Source: an uncultured Naasia sp. (GTDB taxonomy: Bacteria > Actinomycetota > Actinomycetes > Actinomycetales > Microbacteriaceae). Taken from it: a stretch of DNA of 64,000 nt. Shown here piece by piece: positions 28,267 through 36,268 of this stretch. Where the stretch lies: contig CAJYYA010000018.1 in the NCBI GenBank assembly GCA_913778905.1, positions 62,001 through 126,000 on the forward strand. Direction: 5' to 3'. How positions within the stretch are numbered: the first letter of the stretch is position 1; each line of letters opens with the position of its first letter. The translations under genes were made by a program, and so were the position numbers. The notes under the pieces were generated by a model. It did no database searches, was not told where the DNA came from, and saw only the letters and a program-made list of their open reading frames with translations.

Positions 28267-28830
28267 ATGACCGCACAGCAGAGCCGCAAGGCCCTCCGCC
28301 GCGCGGAGCGTCGCCGTCGCCTCTCCCGTTCCCTCCTCCTCACCGCCGGCGCCGTCATCGCCGCCACCGTCATCGCCCTCGGCGGAGTCGGCGGCACCTA
28401 CGCTCTCTGGTCCAAGGCCTCCCCCGCCATGTCGACCACCACCCTGACGGCGGGAACGGCCTCGATGTCCGTCTCCCAGCCGGACGCCTTCTCCCTGCTC
28501 GCCCCGGGTCGTACGGTCTCCCGGCCGTTCACGATCACGAACACGGGTGACACCGATGTGCAGGCCCAGGTCTCCACCGCCGGCTTCTCCGGAACCCTCG
28601 CCACCGTCGCGACGGTCCAGATCACCGACTCGCCCACCTGCGGTGCCGGAAACGTCGTCTGGTCGCGGACCCCCTCGACGCGGTCGAACGACGGCACGGT
28701 CATCGCCACGGTGCGGAAGGGCCAGAGCAAGACCCTGTGCATGAACATCGCCATCGACTCGGCCGCTCCGGCATCGACCGAGGGCACCACCATGACCAAC
28801 TCCCTGTCGATCGTGGGAGTCCAGCCGTGA
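28267..28830 (+). CDS. Second alternate-signal exported protein (SipW substrate-like)
   Basis: A 187-residue protein with a very basic N-terminus (SRKALRRAERRRRLSR), a hydrophobic helix and the alternate-signal motif ALGGVGGTYALWSKA, followed by a secreted beta-sandwich. The mature part has the DUF11-like or TasA-like pattern GRTVSRPFTITNTGDTDVQAQV and two Cys residues that could pair. It is likely a minor or accessory subunit of the surface structure. It is preceded by GGAGAGGAG and its stop overlaps the next GTG start (GTGA). Confidence 0.8.
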   Translation: MTAQQSRKALRRAERRRRLSRSLLLTAGAVIAATVIALGGVGGTYALWSKASPAMSTTTLTAGTASMSVSQPDAFSLLAPGRTVSRPFTITNTGDTDVQAQVSTAGFSGTLATVATVQITDSPTCGAGNVVWSRTPSTRSNDGTVIATVRKGQSKTLCMNIAIDSAAPASTEGTTMTNSLSIVGVQP

Positions 28831-29519
28831 TCCACCGCCGGCTCGCGCTCCTCGCCACGACGGTCCTCTTCGCCACCGCAACCATCGCCGCCGCACCCGC
28901 CGCGACGGCATCGAACGCACCCGGAAGCGGCCAGACCCTCGTGAGCCTCGACGGTCTCACCTTCTCTCAGGCCCCGGAGGGGTCGCTCTTCGATCCGGCG
29001 ACCCGGGTCGTCCCGGGAGACGCACTCACGGGCACGCTCTGGGTTCAGAACGACTCGACCGGGTACGCCCGCCTGACCCTCGCCGTCACCGATCAGTCGG
29101 GATCCACCGATCTCCTGAATGCGCTGCGCATCGTGCACACCCCGAACGAGTGGCTACCGGTCGCAGCCTCGACCGGTCAGTGTGATGAGATGACGATCGG
29201 TGAGCAGCTCGATCCCGGCGCGGTCACCCGCGTGGATCTCACGCTCCTGATCGACGATGCCCTCGCCGGTCGCACTGCGCAGAACAGCGCGGGCGCCTTC
29301 GCCGTGCGCGCCGTCCTCAGCGATCCCGTCGCGCCGGTTCCGGACGCCTGCGCGTCCTCCACCGTCGTGTCGGGAACCCCGGGAGCCGCCCCTCGCTCGT
29401 CGTCGATCGCGTCGACCGGCGTGGTCGTCGCAGCGCCGCTCGCCGCAGCAGGGGGCGCGATCCTCCTCGGGGTCCTTCTCGGCGCCCGTCGCCGCCGTCG
29501 CGCGGAGCAGGTCCGATGA
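28827..29519 (+). CDS. Secreted surface protein with LPXTG-like C-terminal anchor
   Basis: A 230-residue protein starting at the GTG at 28827, which overlaps the preceding stop. A classical signal peptide (residues 1-29, ending AATAS) leads into a beta-rich domain with the phrase GDALTGTLWVQNDSTGYARL. The C-terminus has the order expected of a sortase substrate: IASTG (about residue 197), a hydrophobic helix and a final RRRRRAEQVR tail. IASTG is close to the LAXTG motif used by class E sortases. It is not an alternate-signal protein itself and may tie the SipW-exported subunits to the wall. No sortase gene is in the window. Confidence 0.72.
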   Translation: MIHRRLALLATTVLFATATIAAAPAATASNAPGSGQTLVSLDGLTFSQAPEGSLFDPATRVVPGDALTGTLWVQNDSTGYARLTLAVTDQSGSTDLLNALRIVHTPNEWLPVAASTGQCDEMTIGEQLDPGAVTRVDLTLLIDDALAGRTAQNSAGAFAVRAVLSDPVAPVPDACASSTVVSGTPGAAPRSSSIASTGVVVAAPLAAAGGAILLGVLLGARRRRRAEQVR

Positions 29520-30250
29520 GCGCCGCCTCGCCCATCGTCGACTCCCCGCGTCGCGCCGCGCGCCTCGCCGCCGAGAAGCAGGGAAAGACGCGGTCGAAGC
29601 GCGGATCCGACCGTCCCTCGACTCAGGAGAGCGACCTGCGTCAGCTCCTCCGCGCGCTCGGAACCGGCATCGCCGGCGCGCTCTTCGCCATGGTCCTCGC
29701 CGTCGCGGCGCTCGTCATCGTCGTTCCGATGGCCGTCGGCGGCCAGGCCCTCACGGTGCTCACCAACTCCATGGCCCCGGGCATGCCGCCGGGGACACTT
29801 GCCATCATGAAGCCGACGCCGATCGACGACATCAAGGTGGGCGACGTCATGACCTACCAGATCCGTTCCGGCGACCCGGCCGTCGTGAGTCACCGCGTGG
29901 TGTCCCGCTCCATCTCGACCGACGGCGAGACCACGTTCATCACACGCGGCGACAACAACGACCTGGACGACGCGAACCCGGTCACCGCGGTGCAGATCCG
30001 CGGCACCGTCTGGTACTCGATCCCTCTGCTCGGCTGGGTCAATTCCGCCCTCACCGGTGGGATGCGCACCTGGATCGTCCCCATCGTGGTCGCCATCTGC
30101 TTTGGCTACGGCGCCTGGGCGTTCACCTCCGGGTTCCGCGAACGCCGTCGGGCCGCGCGTGATTCCGCACGCCCGCGGAAGACACATGGACGTCGTTCGA
30201 GTGCACGCGCGACGGAGGCCCTGACCGACGCGGCCGGAGAGCGCCGATGA
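29516..30250 (+). CDS. sipW: SipW-type (ER/archaeal-type) signal peptidase I
   Basis: A 244-residue membrane signal peptidase. The catalytic Ser is in LTNSMAPGMPPG (about residue 84) and the second catalytic residue is His in VVSHRVVSR (about 125) instead of the Lys of ordinary bacterial enzymes; this Ser-His dyad defines the SipW/ER type. ITRGDNNDLDDANPV is the conserved box that follows. There are two membrane helices, one before and one after the catalytic domain. It overlaps both neighbours by four bases and most likely cleaves the alternate-signal proteins of the same operon. Confidence 0.92.
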   Translation: MSAASPIVDSPRRAARLAAEKQGKTRSKRGSDRPSTQESDLRQLLRALGTGIAGALFAMVLAVAALVIVVPMAVGGQALTVLTNSMAPGMPPGTLAIMKPTPIDDIKVGDVMTYQIRSGDPAVVSHRVVSRSISTDGETTFITRGDNNDLDDANPVTAVQIRGTVWYSIPLLGWVNSALTGGMRTWIVPIVVAICFGYGAWAFTSGFRERRRAARDSARPRKTHGRRSSARATEALTDAAGERR

Positions 30251-31527
30251 CCGAACACCGTCGGCCTCGCGGTCCGCGCAGGGCTCCGCGCATCGCCGTC
30301 GCGTGGGGTATCTCCGTGTTCCTGCTCCTCACCGGGGCAACCGCGGCCAATGCCGCCTGGACCACCGCCACCACCACCATCACGCCCGCAGCTTCGGGCG
30401 GGACGGTGGACGCGACTTTCGGGGGCAGCGCTCCGGGCCCGATCACCTGGACCTCCGCGTCGCACTCCACGACCGTCCCCGTCGCACTCAACAACACCGG
30501 GTCGCTCGACGCGGACTGGTCGTACACCCTCAGCTCGTCGTCTGCCGCCGCGTCCGCGACCACCTTCACCAGCTGGGTGCTCTCCCCCGGCGAGCAGTGC
30601 ACGTCCGCGTCGACCCCGCACGATCAGGTCACGTCGACGGCTTCGGCACCCGTCGCCCTCACCGGCCACTTCGCGAGCGGCGCATCCGTCGACGTCTGCA
30701 CCCGCGCCGCGATCACCGATGCAGGCCAGGTCACCTACGGTGGCCAAACGCTCGTAGTCACCGTCGCGCTTCAAGACTCGGTGGGCTCCTGGACGGGCGG
30801 CCAGAGCTTCGACGTCTCGGTCGCGATCGCGGACGACCGCGCACCCAGCATCCCGACCGTCACGCTCGACCGCGTCAGCGGCTACAGCACCCGGGTCAAC
30901 TGGACCCCTTCGACCGACAACGTCGGAGTCACCGGATATCGCATCTACCGCAACGGCACTCAGGTGGCTCAGGTCGACGCGAACGCCACGCAGTGGACCG
31001 ACGCGACCCTCGCGAACAGCACGACCTACACCTGGGCCGTCGAGGCCTTCGACGCCGCCGGGAACGTCGCCCGCAGTCCAGGGGTGCAAGCCCGCACCCT
31101 GTCGATCGTGTCGAATGCGAAGTACGCGATCTACTACCCCAACGGCAACCGCTGCGTCGATGCCAGCGGTGCGGGAAGAGACATCGGGACGAACATCATC
31201 ATCTGGGATTGCAGCTACGCCGCGAACCAACTGTGGACGATGCGCCCGACCGGCGATGGCAGCTACCAGCTCGAATCCGTCAACTCCACGAACACGGCGA
31301 TCGGCTCGCCGAGCAGAAACCTGAGCCAGCAGTTGCAGCTGTCCGGCAAGTCCACGCCGTCGACCCGCTGGTCGTTCAACGCGGACGGCAACGGCTACCG
31401 CCTGACGAACGACTCGAACCAGATGTGCATGGACGTCTACGGCATGGGAACCGCGAACAACACCGCGGTCACCCAGTACACGTGCCTCGGGAACGCGGCG
31501 CAGTTCTTCCAGCTGCAGAAGCGATGA
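30247..31527 (+). CDS. Exported fibronectin type III - ricin B lectin protein
   Basis: A 426-residue protein, last in the operon. Residues 1-37 are a basic start and hydrophobic segment ending TAANAAWTT, followed by a TasA-like beta domain (to about 195) with TVPVALNNTGSLDADWSY. Then come a fibronectin type III domain (about 197-290: PTVTLDRVSGYSTRVNWTPS) and a C-terminal ricin-type beta-trefoil (about 295-426) with the repeated QxW-type signatures NQLWTMRP, TRWSFNAD and AQFFQLQ. The trefoil suggests carbohydrate binding. It may be the tip adhesin of the SipW-dependent structure; this is inference from operon position and domains. Confidence 0.82.
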   Translation: MTEHRRPRGPRRAPRIAVAWGISVFLLLTGATAANAAWTTATTTITPAASGGTVDATFGGSAPGPITWTSASHSTTVPVALNNTGSLDADWSYTLSSSSAAASATTFTSWVLSPGEQCTSASTPHDQVTSTASAPVALTGHFASGASVDVCTRAAITDAGQVTYGGQTLVVTVALQDSVGSWTGGQSFDVSVAIADDRAPSIPTVTLDRVSGYSTRVNWTPSTDNVGVTGYRIYRNGTQVAQVDANATQWTDATLANSTTYTWAVEAFDAAGNVARSPGVQARTLSIVSNAKYAIYYPNGNRCVDASGAGRDIGTNIIIWDCSYAANQLWTMRPTGDGSYQLESVNSTNTAIGSPSRNLSQQLQLSGKSTPSTRWSFNADGNGYRLTNDSNQMCMDVYGMGTANNTAVTQYTCLGNAAQFFQLQKR

Positions 31528-31584
31528 CCCGACCGGGCGGCCTCCACCGCGCTGACGTCGAAAGCCGTGCGCCGATGGTTCACC

Positions 31585-31607
31585 GGCCGGTACCGAGCCG
31601 ACCGGCC
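31585..31607. terminator. Short hairpin between convergent operons
   Basis: GGCCGGT at 31585-31591 pairs with ACCGGCC at 31601-31607 across nine bases. It lies between the end of the SipW operon and the stop of the deacetylase gene and could serve both. Confidence 0.4.
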
Positions 31608-31636
31608 CGGCTGCTCACCGAGCCCGGCCCGCCCGT

Positions 31637-33208
31637 TCAGCCGCGGGACTTGATGACGCGCGACTTCGCGGCCGAGGTACCCGCGACGACCTGATCGACG
31701 GTCACGAGCGTGAAGCCACGGGACAGCGTCCCGTCGAGGATCTGCGGCACCAGTCGAGCCGTGACCGCCTGGATGTCGTGCATCAGGACGATGCCGCCGG
31801 GCTTCGGCTGGTCGATGGCACGCGACAGGTAGGTGGCGTCGTCCGGCTGCTGCCAGTCGAGTGTGTCCACGCTCCACAGCACGGCCGGTCGCCCCACCGC
31901 GGCGAGAACCCGGTCGTTGTAGGCGCCATAGGGCGGACGGAAGGTCTTCGGCGCGGCGACGCCGGCGTTCTTGATCGCCGCGTCATCGCGCCCCATCTGG
32001 CCGCGGATCTCCTCGTCGCTCTTCGTGGTCAGATCCGGGTGGTTCCAGGTGTGATTGCCGATCTGGTGGCCCTCGTCGGACTCCCTCTTCACCAACTCGG
32101 GGAAGTTCACGACATTGACGCCCTGCACGAAGAATGTCGCCGCCGCTCGGCGCGCCTTCAGTTCGTCGAGGATCCCCGCCGTGTGAACGCTGGGGCCGTC
32201 ATCGAAGGTGAGCGCCAGACAGGCGAAAAGGTTGCAGTCGATGTCCTCCTGGCCACGCCAGGGAGCCGCCGGGGGAGCGAAGGCCGCGCCGGACGACAGC
32301 ACTGCGCGCATGCCGCGGCCGTTCGCCGAGAGGACGCCGTCCGCATGCTGAGGGGCCATGCGCATGACCAGGGGTCGCTCGGCGGGCACGCGGCCGAGGT
32401 CCTCGAGTTCGGGCAGCGTGAAACCGGCCGCGAGCGTGACGTCGAGCGATCCGTCCGCCTCGAGCGCGATGTCCGTCACAGCGGAGTCGAAGCGAGCGTC
32501 GTCCCACTGGGAGAAGTCCTCCTGCGGAGCGTCTTCGAAGGCTCCGGCCTCGATTCGAAGAGACGAGACCACATCCGTCAGCAGCTCCGTGTGAGCCGAC
32601 GCGTCGATCAGGTCGCGACCGCTCATGACGACACCGTTGGCGGAGTCTGCGTAGACGGTCTCCTCAGTGTCCGAGGTGACTCCGCCGTCTTTCGCCGTCA
32701 CGGTCCGCAGGGTCTGCACCAGCACCGAACCGACCGCGGCCCGGATCTCGCACGTCATGACCACGATGGGCCCGGCCGTCTGGGGAGCGAGGACGGGATC
32801 CGCCAGGAGTTCCGATGCCGGTCGCGTCGTCGATCCCTCGATGCAGCCACGCTGATCCGCGTTGAGTTTGGGAGCGTCGGCACGGGGTACGTAAGCAACG
32901 CCGCTCACTCCCGCGTGCGCATCGAGAGCCCGGCGCGCCCGGTCGCGGAGAGCACTGTTGAGCGCAGCGGCACCCGGGATCTCAGCCCAGCGGAGGGCGG
33001 AGGGAGAGCCTTCGGCGGCGGAGTAGAGCAGGCGCACGTCGATACCGCCCGACTTCGCCGGTGCGGCTGCCGAGACCGTGGTCACCGCCATCAGCGGGGA
33101 GTCGGCGGAGGGCGGCTCCCACCCCGCGGTGACGGGCGCAGCGCATCCCGTGAGCACACCCGCGACGACCACCAGGACAGACACGGCGAGGGGACGACGG
33201 CCGGTCAC
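31637..33208 (-). CDS. Polysaccharide deacetylase (NodB) lipoprotein
   Basis: A 523-residue lipoprotein: GTG start at 33208, signal helix and lipobox LTGC (Cys at about 21). The first 300 residues form a domain without a known name, beta-rich with paired Cys. The C-terminal NodB domain (about 330-510) has the metal and catalytic motifs TFDDGPS, IGNHTWNHPDL, RPPYGAYND, LWSVDTLDW and LMHD, so it should remove acetyl groups from a wall or surface polysaccharide outside the cell. The start overlaps the upstream stop (GTGA), so the two genes form a pair. It is convergent with the SipW operon. Confidence 0.9.
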   Translation of the reverse strand: MTGRRPLAVSVLVVVAGVLTGCAAPVTAGWEPPSADSPLMAVTTVSAAAPAKSGGIDVRLLYSAAEGSPSALRWAEIPGAAALNSALRDRARRALDAHAGVSGVAYVPRADAPKLNADQRGCIEGSTTRPASELLADPVLAPQTAGPIVVMTCEIRAAVGSVLVQTLRTVTAKDGGVTSDTEETVYADSANGVVMSGRDLIDASAHTELLTDVVSSLRIEAGAFEDAPQEDFSQWDDARFDSAVTDIALEADGSLDVTLAAGFTLPELEDLGRVPAERPLVMRMAPQHADGVLSANGRGMRAVLSSGAAFAPPAAPWRGQEDIDCNLFACLALTFDDGPSVHTAGILDELKARRAAATFFVQGVNVVNFPELVKRESDEGHQIGNHTWNHPDLTTKSDEEIRGQMGRDDAAIKNAGVAAPKTFRPPYGAYNDRVLAAVGRPAVLWSVDTLDWQQPDDATYLSRAIDQPKPGGIVLMHDIQAVTARLVPQILDGTLSRGFTLVTVDQVVAGTSAAKSRVIKSRG

Positions 33209-33804
33209 GGTGTTCCACCGAGCGAACCCACGATCGACGCGGTCAGGGGTCGGTAGCGGTCGACGTCGCCGGACGCGGTGCGAGCGATCATGACGACGGA
33301 CGTGCCATCGGGCCGCTCGAGCCCGATCAGCGTTTTGGTCGTGTCGCCGTCGACGATGTCCCTGTGACGGGCGACCACGCCTCCCGTCGAGCGCTCGCTC
33401 TTCCAGAATGTCGCAGCATCGCCGGTCGATGCACCGCCGGCGGCACGATCGAGAGCTTCCTGCAGCACGGTCCCCGAGGGCAGGAGCGTCACGTCGAGCG
33501 TGTAGCGGCCATCCGGCGAGACCAGCGAAGCCGCATCGGCGGGCGGCATGACGCCGAGCCGGGTCCACGATGTTCCGACGGGCAGGTCGAGCGACTGCGA
33601 CCCGGCCTGCAAGTGGACGGTCGAGTCTTCGGCGTACGTCGTCGCCGGGAACGTGGCGAGCGGGCCGATCAGCAGGATGACTGCGGTGGCCGCAAGGAGC
33701 CCCGCGGTGGCGGCGGACACGCCGACCCAGACGAGAGCGCGACGAGATCGGCGGCGCCGTCTCGGCCGCAGCAACTCCACCCCCGTGGTCGCTGACTCGA
33801 TCAC
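33205..33804 (-). CDS. Hypothetical single-pass membrane protein, partner of the deacetylase
   Basis: A protein of about 199 residues from the GTG at 33804 (start uncertain; in-frame ATG upstream at 33894 runs into an inverted-repeat promoter region). It has a very basic segment (RPRRRRRSRRALVW), one membrane helix and an extracellular domain of about 140 residues rich in Thr, Asp and Gly with alternating strands (YTLDVTLLPSGTVLQEAL, TKTLIGLERPDGTSVVMIA). No family is recognised. It overlaps the deacetylase gene by four bases, so the two are probably made together and may interact at the cell surface. Confidence 0.7.
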   Translation of the reverse strand: MIESATTGVELLRPRRRRRSRRALVWVGVSAATAGLLAATAVILLIGPLATFPATTYAEDSTVHLQAGSQSLDLPVGTSWTRLGVMPPADAASLVSPDGRYTLDVTLLPSGTVLQEALDRAAGGASTGDAATFWKSERSTGGVVARHRDIVDGDTTKTLIGLERPDGTSVVMIARTASGDVDRYRPLTASIVGSLGGTP

Positions 33805-33845
33805 GAGCCGAACGTATACGGCGGGCACGCCAAAAGCGAGCATCC

Positions 33846-33885
33846 GCGCACATATATCGTGCGCGCCGCGCATCTTTTCGATGCG
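33846..33885. promoter_or_regulatory. Two tandem inverted repeats in a divergent promoter region
   Basis: GCGCAC at 33846-33851 with GTGCGC at 33859-33864 (7-base spacer ATATATC), then CGCATC at 33869-33874 with GATGCG at 33880-33885 (5-base spacer). Both lie between the divergent deacetylase-pair and DUF6421 genes. They could be operators shared by both directions. The region also holds AT-rich stretches suitable for promoters. Confidence 0.35.
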
Positions 33886-34003
33886 TCGACGCAACCCTTT
33901 TGGGTCGGTACTCGATCTATGGTCGCCGGTAGGGCGCTACTTGCCGCGCCCCAGCCCGGTTTTGTCAGGGCTTTCACACCCAGAGACCTCAGAGGAGGCG
34001 AGC

Positions 34004-35377
34004 ATGACGCAGGCGCAGACAACGGCCACCATCATCGGCGAACCCGAGGTCGTCGAAGACTCCCTCCCCCTGGCCTGGAACGATTTGGCCGACGCGGTGG
34101 CACGAATTCAGCCCCTCCAGAACCGGGACGGGTCTCTGAACGACCCGACCCGCCTCGACGAGGCACGCGCCGCCGTCGCGGACATCGTCGACGCCATCGG
34201 CGAGATGGCCGGTCTCTTCCCGCACGACGAGTCCTATCTCGCCGCGGTGCGTCGCGACTTCCAGCGGTGGAGCGACGAGGGTCTCGGTGTGCCCGACTTC
34301 CTCGATTCCCTACTGGAGTTCCAGCCGCAGCAGCGTCGCGAGAACGGGCTGCGCCACCTCGTCGTCTTCCCGATGACCACCCAGAACGGCAGCAGCTCGC
34401 GACTCGTCGAGGCCGTCATCGTCGAGGTCGTCTGGCCGGAGTTCATCGCATCGTTGGAGGCGGATCCGTATACGAACGCCCTCTTCGTGCCGATCCGCTT
34501 CGTCGCGTTCACGGCCGGCTACGACACCGACTCGGCCGTGCTCTTCCCCGAGACGGTCGCGATGCGCGAGATCCCGCCCTTCACCTGGGGTGCGATCTTC
34601 GCCGACCGCGAGGCGGCCCGCTACCGCCGGGTGACGGCCAAGGCGGCTGAGATCACCAAGCTCGAGCTGCCGGAGGGCGCCCGCCGGCTGCTCGACGACC
34701 AGCGGCTGACGGAGGAGACCTTCGTCATGTGGGACCTCATCCACGACCGCACCCACATGCGCGGTGATCTGCCGTTCGACCCGTTCATGATCAAGCAGCG
34801 GATGCCCTACTTCCTCTACTCGCTGGAGGAGCTGCGGTGCGACCTGACCGCGTTCCGCGAATGCGTCAAGATGGTCCGCGCAGAGGAGACCGACGCGCTG
34901 ACCCGTGACCGTGCCGCTCTAGTGCAGTTCGCCATCCTCTTCGATCGGCTGTTCCGTTTCCCGCTCACCGGATCGCGCGTACGCAACTACGATGGGCTCG
35001 GCGGTCAGCTGCTGTTCGCCTGGCTGCATCAGAAGCACGTGCTGCACTGGACCGACACATCCCTCGCATTCGACTGGGAGGCGCTCCCCGACGCGGTCGT
35101 CGAACTGGGCGAGGCGATCGACGAGCTGTACTGGCGTTCGATCGACCGCCCGAAGACGGCGCACTGGCTCGCCGCGTACGAACTGGTCCGCAGCGTGCTC
35201 GAGCCGCACCCCGCGTCGAAGTGGGCGCGCGGTCTGCCGGACGAGATCCTCGCCGGCGCACCCAAGGGCTACACGGACGCGATCCTGGACGACGAGTTCC
35301 CGCTGTCGATGTTCTACGAGGCCCTCTCGAAGAAGCTCCGCCCCACCATCGATTCGACGACAGGCATCACCCCCTAG
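34004..35377 (+). CDS. DUF6421 family protein
   Basis: A 457-residue cytoplasmic protein of a family I recognise only as DUF6421, found in actinobacteria. It has no signal peptide or membrane segment, is rich in acidic residues and has conserved-looking phrases such as DLIHDRTHMRGDLPFDPFMI, MPYFLYSLEELRCDLTAF and LLFAWLHQKHVLHWTD. The clustered His and Glu residues around 247-262 would suit metal binding, but no enzyme class is evident. The ATG at 34004 has an AGAGGAGG ribosome site. Its TAG stop forms the left tip of an inverted-repeat element. Confidence 0.85.
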   Translation: MTQAQTTATIIGEPEVVEDSLPLAWNDLADAVARIQPLQNRDGSLNDPTRLDEARAAVADIVDAIGEMAGLFPHDESYLAAVRRDFQRWSDEGLGVPDFLDSLLEFQPQQRRENGLRHLVVFPMTTQNGSSSRLVEAVIVEVVWPEFIASLEADPYTNALFVPIRFVAFTAGYDTDSAVLFPETVAMREIPPFTWGAIFADREAARYRRVTAKAAEITKLELPEGARRLLDDQRLTEETFVMWDLIHDRTHMRGDLPFDPFMIKQRMPYFLYSLEELRCDLTAFRECVKMVRAEETDALTRDRAALVQFAILFDRLFRFPLTGSRVRNYDGLGGQLLFAWLHQKHVLHWTDTSLAFDWEALPDAVVELGEAIDELYWRSIDRPKTAHWLAAYELVRSVLEPHPASKWARGLPDEILAGAPKGYTDAILDDEFPLSMFYEALSKKLRPTIDSTTGITP

Positions 35378-35669
35378 ATCGGATATTCCGGCAGAGACCG
35401 CACGTTCCGGCTAGTACATCTCGCCGGAACGTGCGGTCTTGTGCGCGGTGCCGCCGCTTGGCAGTCTCGAGGCGGTCAGGGACGAGACCCGCAAGGAGCG
35501 ACGATGGCACCCATCCGAATCCGTTCAGCAAGCACGAAGGTGGCGGTCTGCGTCGTCGGTTCGGCAGTCGCGCAGGCCCACCGACCCTCGCGATCCGACG
35601 TCGCATGACCGCACGTTCCGGCGGATCGCACTAGCCGGAACGTGCGGTTTCTGCCGGAATATCCGATCT
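35376..35669. repeat. 294-bp element with 63-bp inverted arms, each containing a hairpin
   Basis: Bases 35376-35438 and 35607-35669 are inverted copies of each other. The outer 40 bases differ at one position, and the remaining differences lie in a 7-base loop. Each arm folds on its own: 35396-35411 with 35423-35438 (16 bp) and 35607-35622 with 35634-35648 (15 bp), so the 14-mer CCGCACGTTCCGGC occurs four times. The 168-base core has no known gene. The arms reach into the stop codons of two convergent genes (TAG at 35375-35377, TCA at 35669-35671). The design recalls REP doublets (REPINs) or a MITE; it should also terminate transcription both ways. Confidence 0.9.
35504..35608 (+). CDS. Possible 34-aa ORF inside the inverted-repeat element
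   Basis: An ATG at 35504, preceded by AAGGAG at 35493-35498 with good spacing, opens a 34-codon frame starting MAPIRIRSASTKVAVCVVGS and ending at TGA 35606-35608 at the edge of the right arm. The peptide is basic with a short hydrophobic run. It may be chance, but the ribosome site is as good as those of real genes nearby. Confidence 0.25.
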   Translation: MAPIRIRSASTKVAVCVVGSAVAQAHRPSRSDVA

Positions 35670-36268
35670 CAGGAGCCTACGGATTCGCCGAAGCCGCTGC
35701 CGCTCTTGCCGGTGGAGCCGAAGCCACCGGTGAGCGGAGCACGAGAACCCGTCGCAGCGCCCGCCGGCGCGGGGCTGTACACGTCCGGCTGCAAGTGGGA
35801 GCCCGGTGCGGCGAAGGCACCGCCGGTAACCGGGGTCCACGAGCTGACCCGTGACGACCCCCATCGGGTGCCGGGGAAGAGGATCGGACCGAGCCAGGCG
35901 TGGCCGTAGTGGCCCCGATAGTGGCTCGACTCCTCGCAGAGCTCCTCGGGCGTCTCTCCGATGCTCTCGCCCTGCGACTTCAGCTTCTCGATCTGCTCCG
36001 TCACATCGGCGATGCAGTCCTCTTTCGAGTCGTACTCCGGCCGCAGCGCACCCTCCGGCATCACGTACTGCTTGCCGTCAGCACCGTCGAGCACGACGCC
36101 CTCCTTCGGAGGCGTGCACCCGGACAGCGCCAGCGTCGCCCCGGCGATCGAGGCGACGGCAGCGACGCGGAGCGCGCCGTCGCGCCGGGCCTTCCGCCGC
36201 TCCTCGGAGGCGATGCCGGTGAGTTCCAAGGATCGCGTCCGCGGTCGGGTGCTCTCAGGAGCGGTCAT
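35669..36268 (-). CDS. Lipoprotein-like hypothetical protein (YgiB/DUF1190-like)
   Basis: A 199-residue protein with an N-terminal basic region, a hydrophobic helix and a lipobox-like LALSGC (Cys at about 51), placed unusually far from the start. The mature part has regularly spaced Cys (DCIADV, LCEESS) and ends in a Gly/Ser/Pro-rich low-complexity tail. E. coli YgiB has a similar plan and is paired with an ATP-grasp enzyme (YgiC); this gene overlaps such an enzyme gene by four bases. The match is by layout and Cys pattern only, so the family is an inference. Its stop codon is formed at the tip of the inverted-repeat element. Confidence 0.65.
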   Translation of the reverse strand: MTAPESTRPRTRSLELTGIASEERRKARRDGALRVAAVASIAGATLALSGCTPPKEGVVLDGADGKQYVMPEGALRPEYDSKEDCIADVTEQIEKLKSQGESIGETPEELCEESSHYRGHYGHAWLGPILFPGTRWGSSRVSSWTPVTGGAFAAPGSHLQPDVYSPAPAGAATGSRAPLTGGFGSTGKSGSGFGESVGS

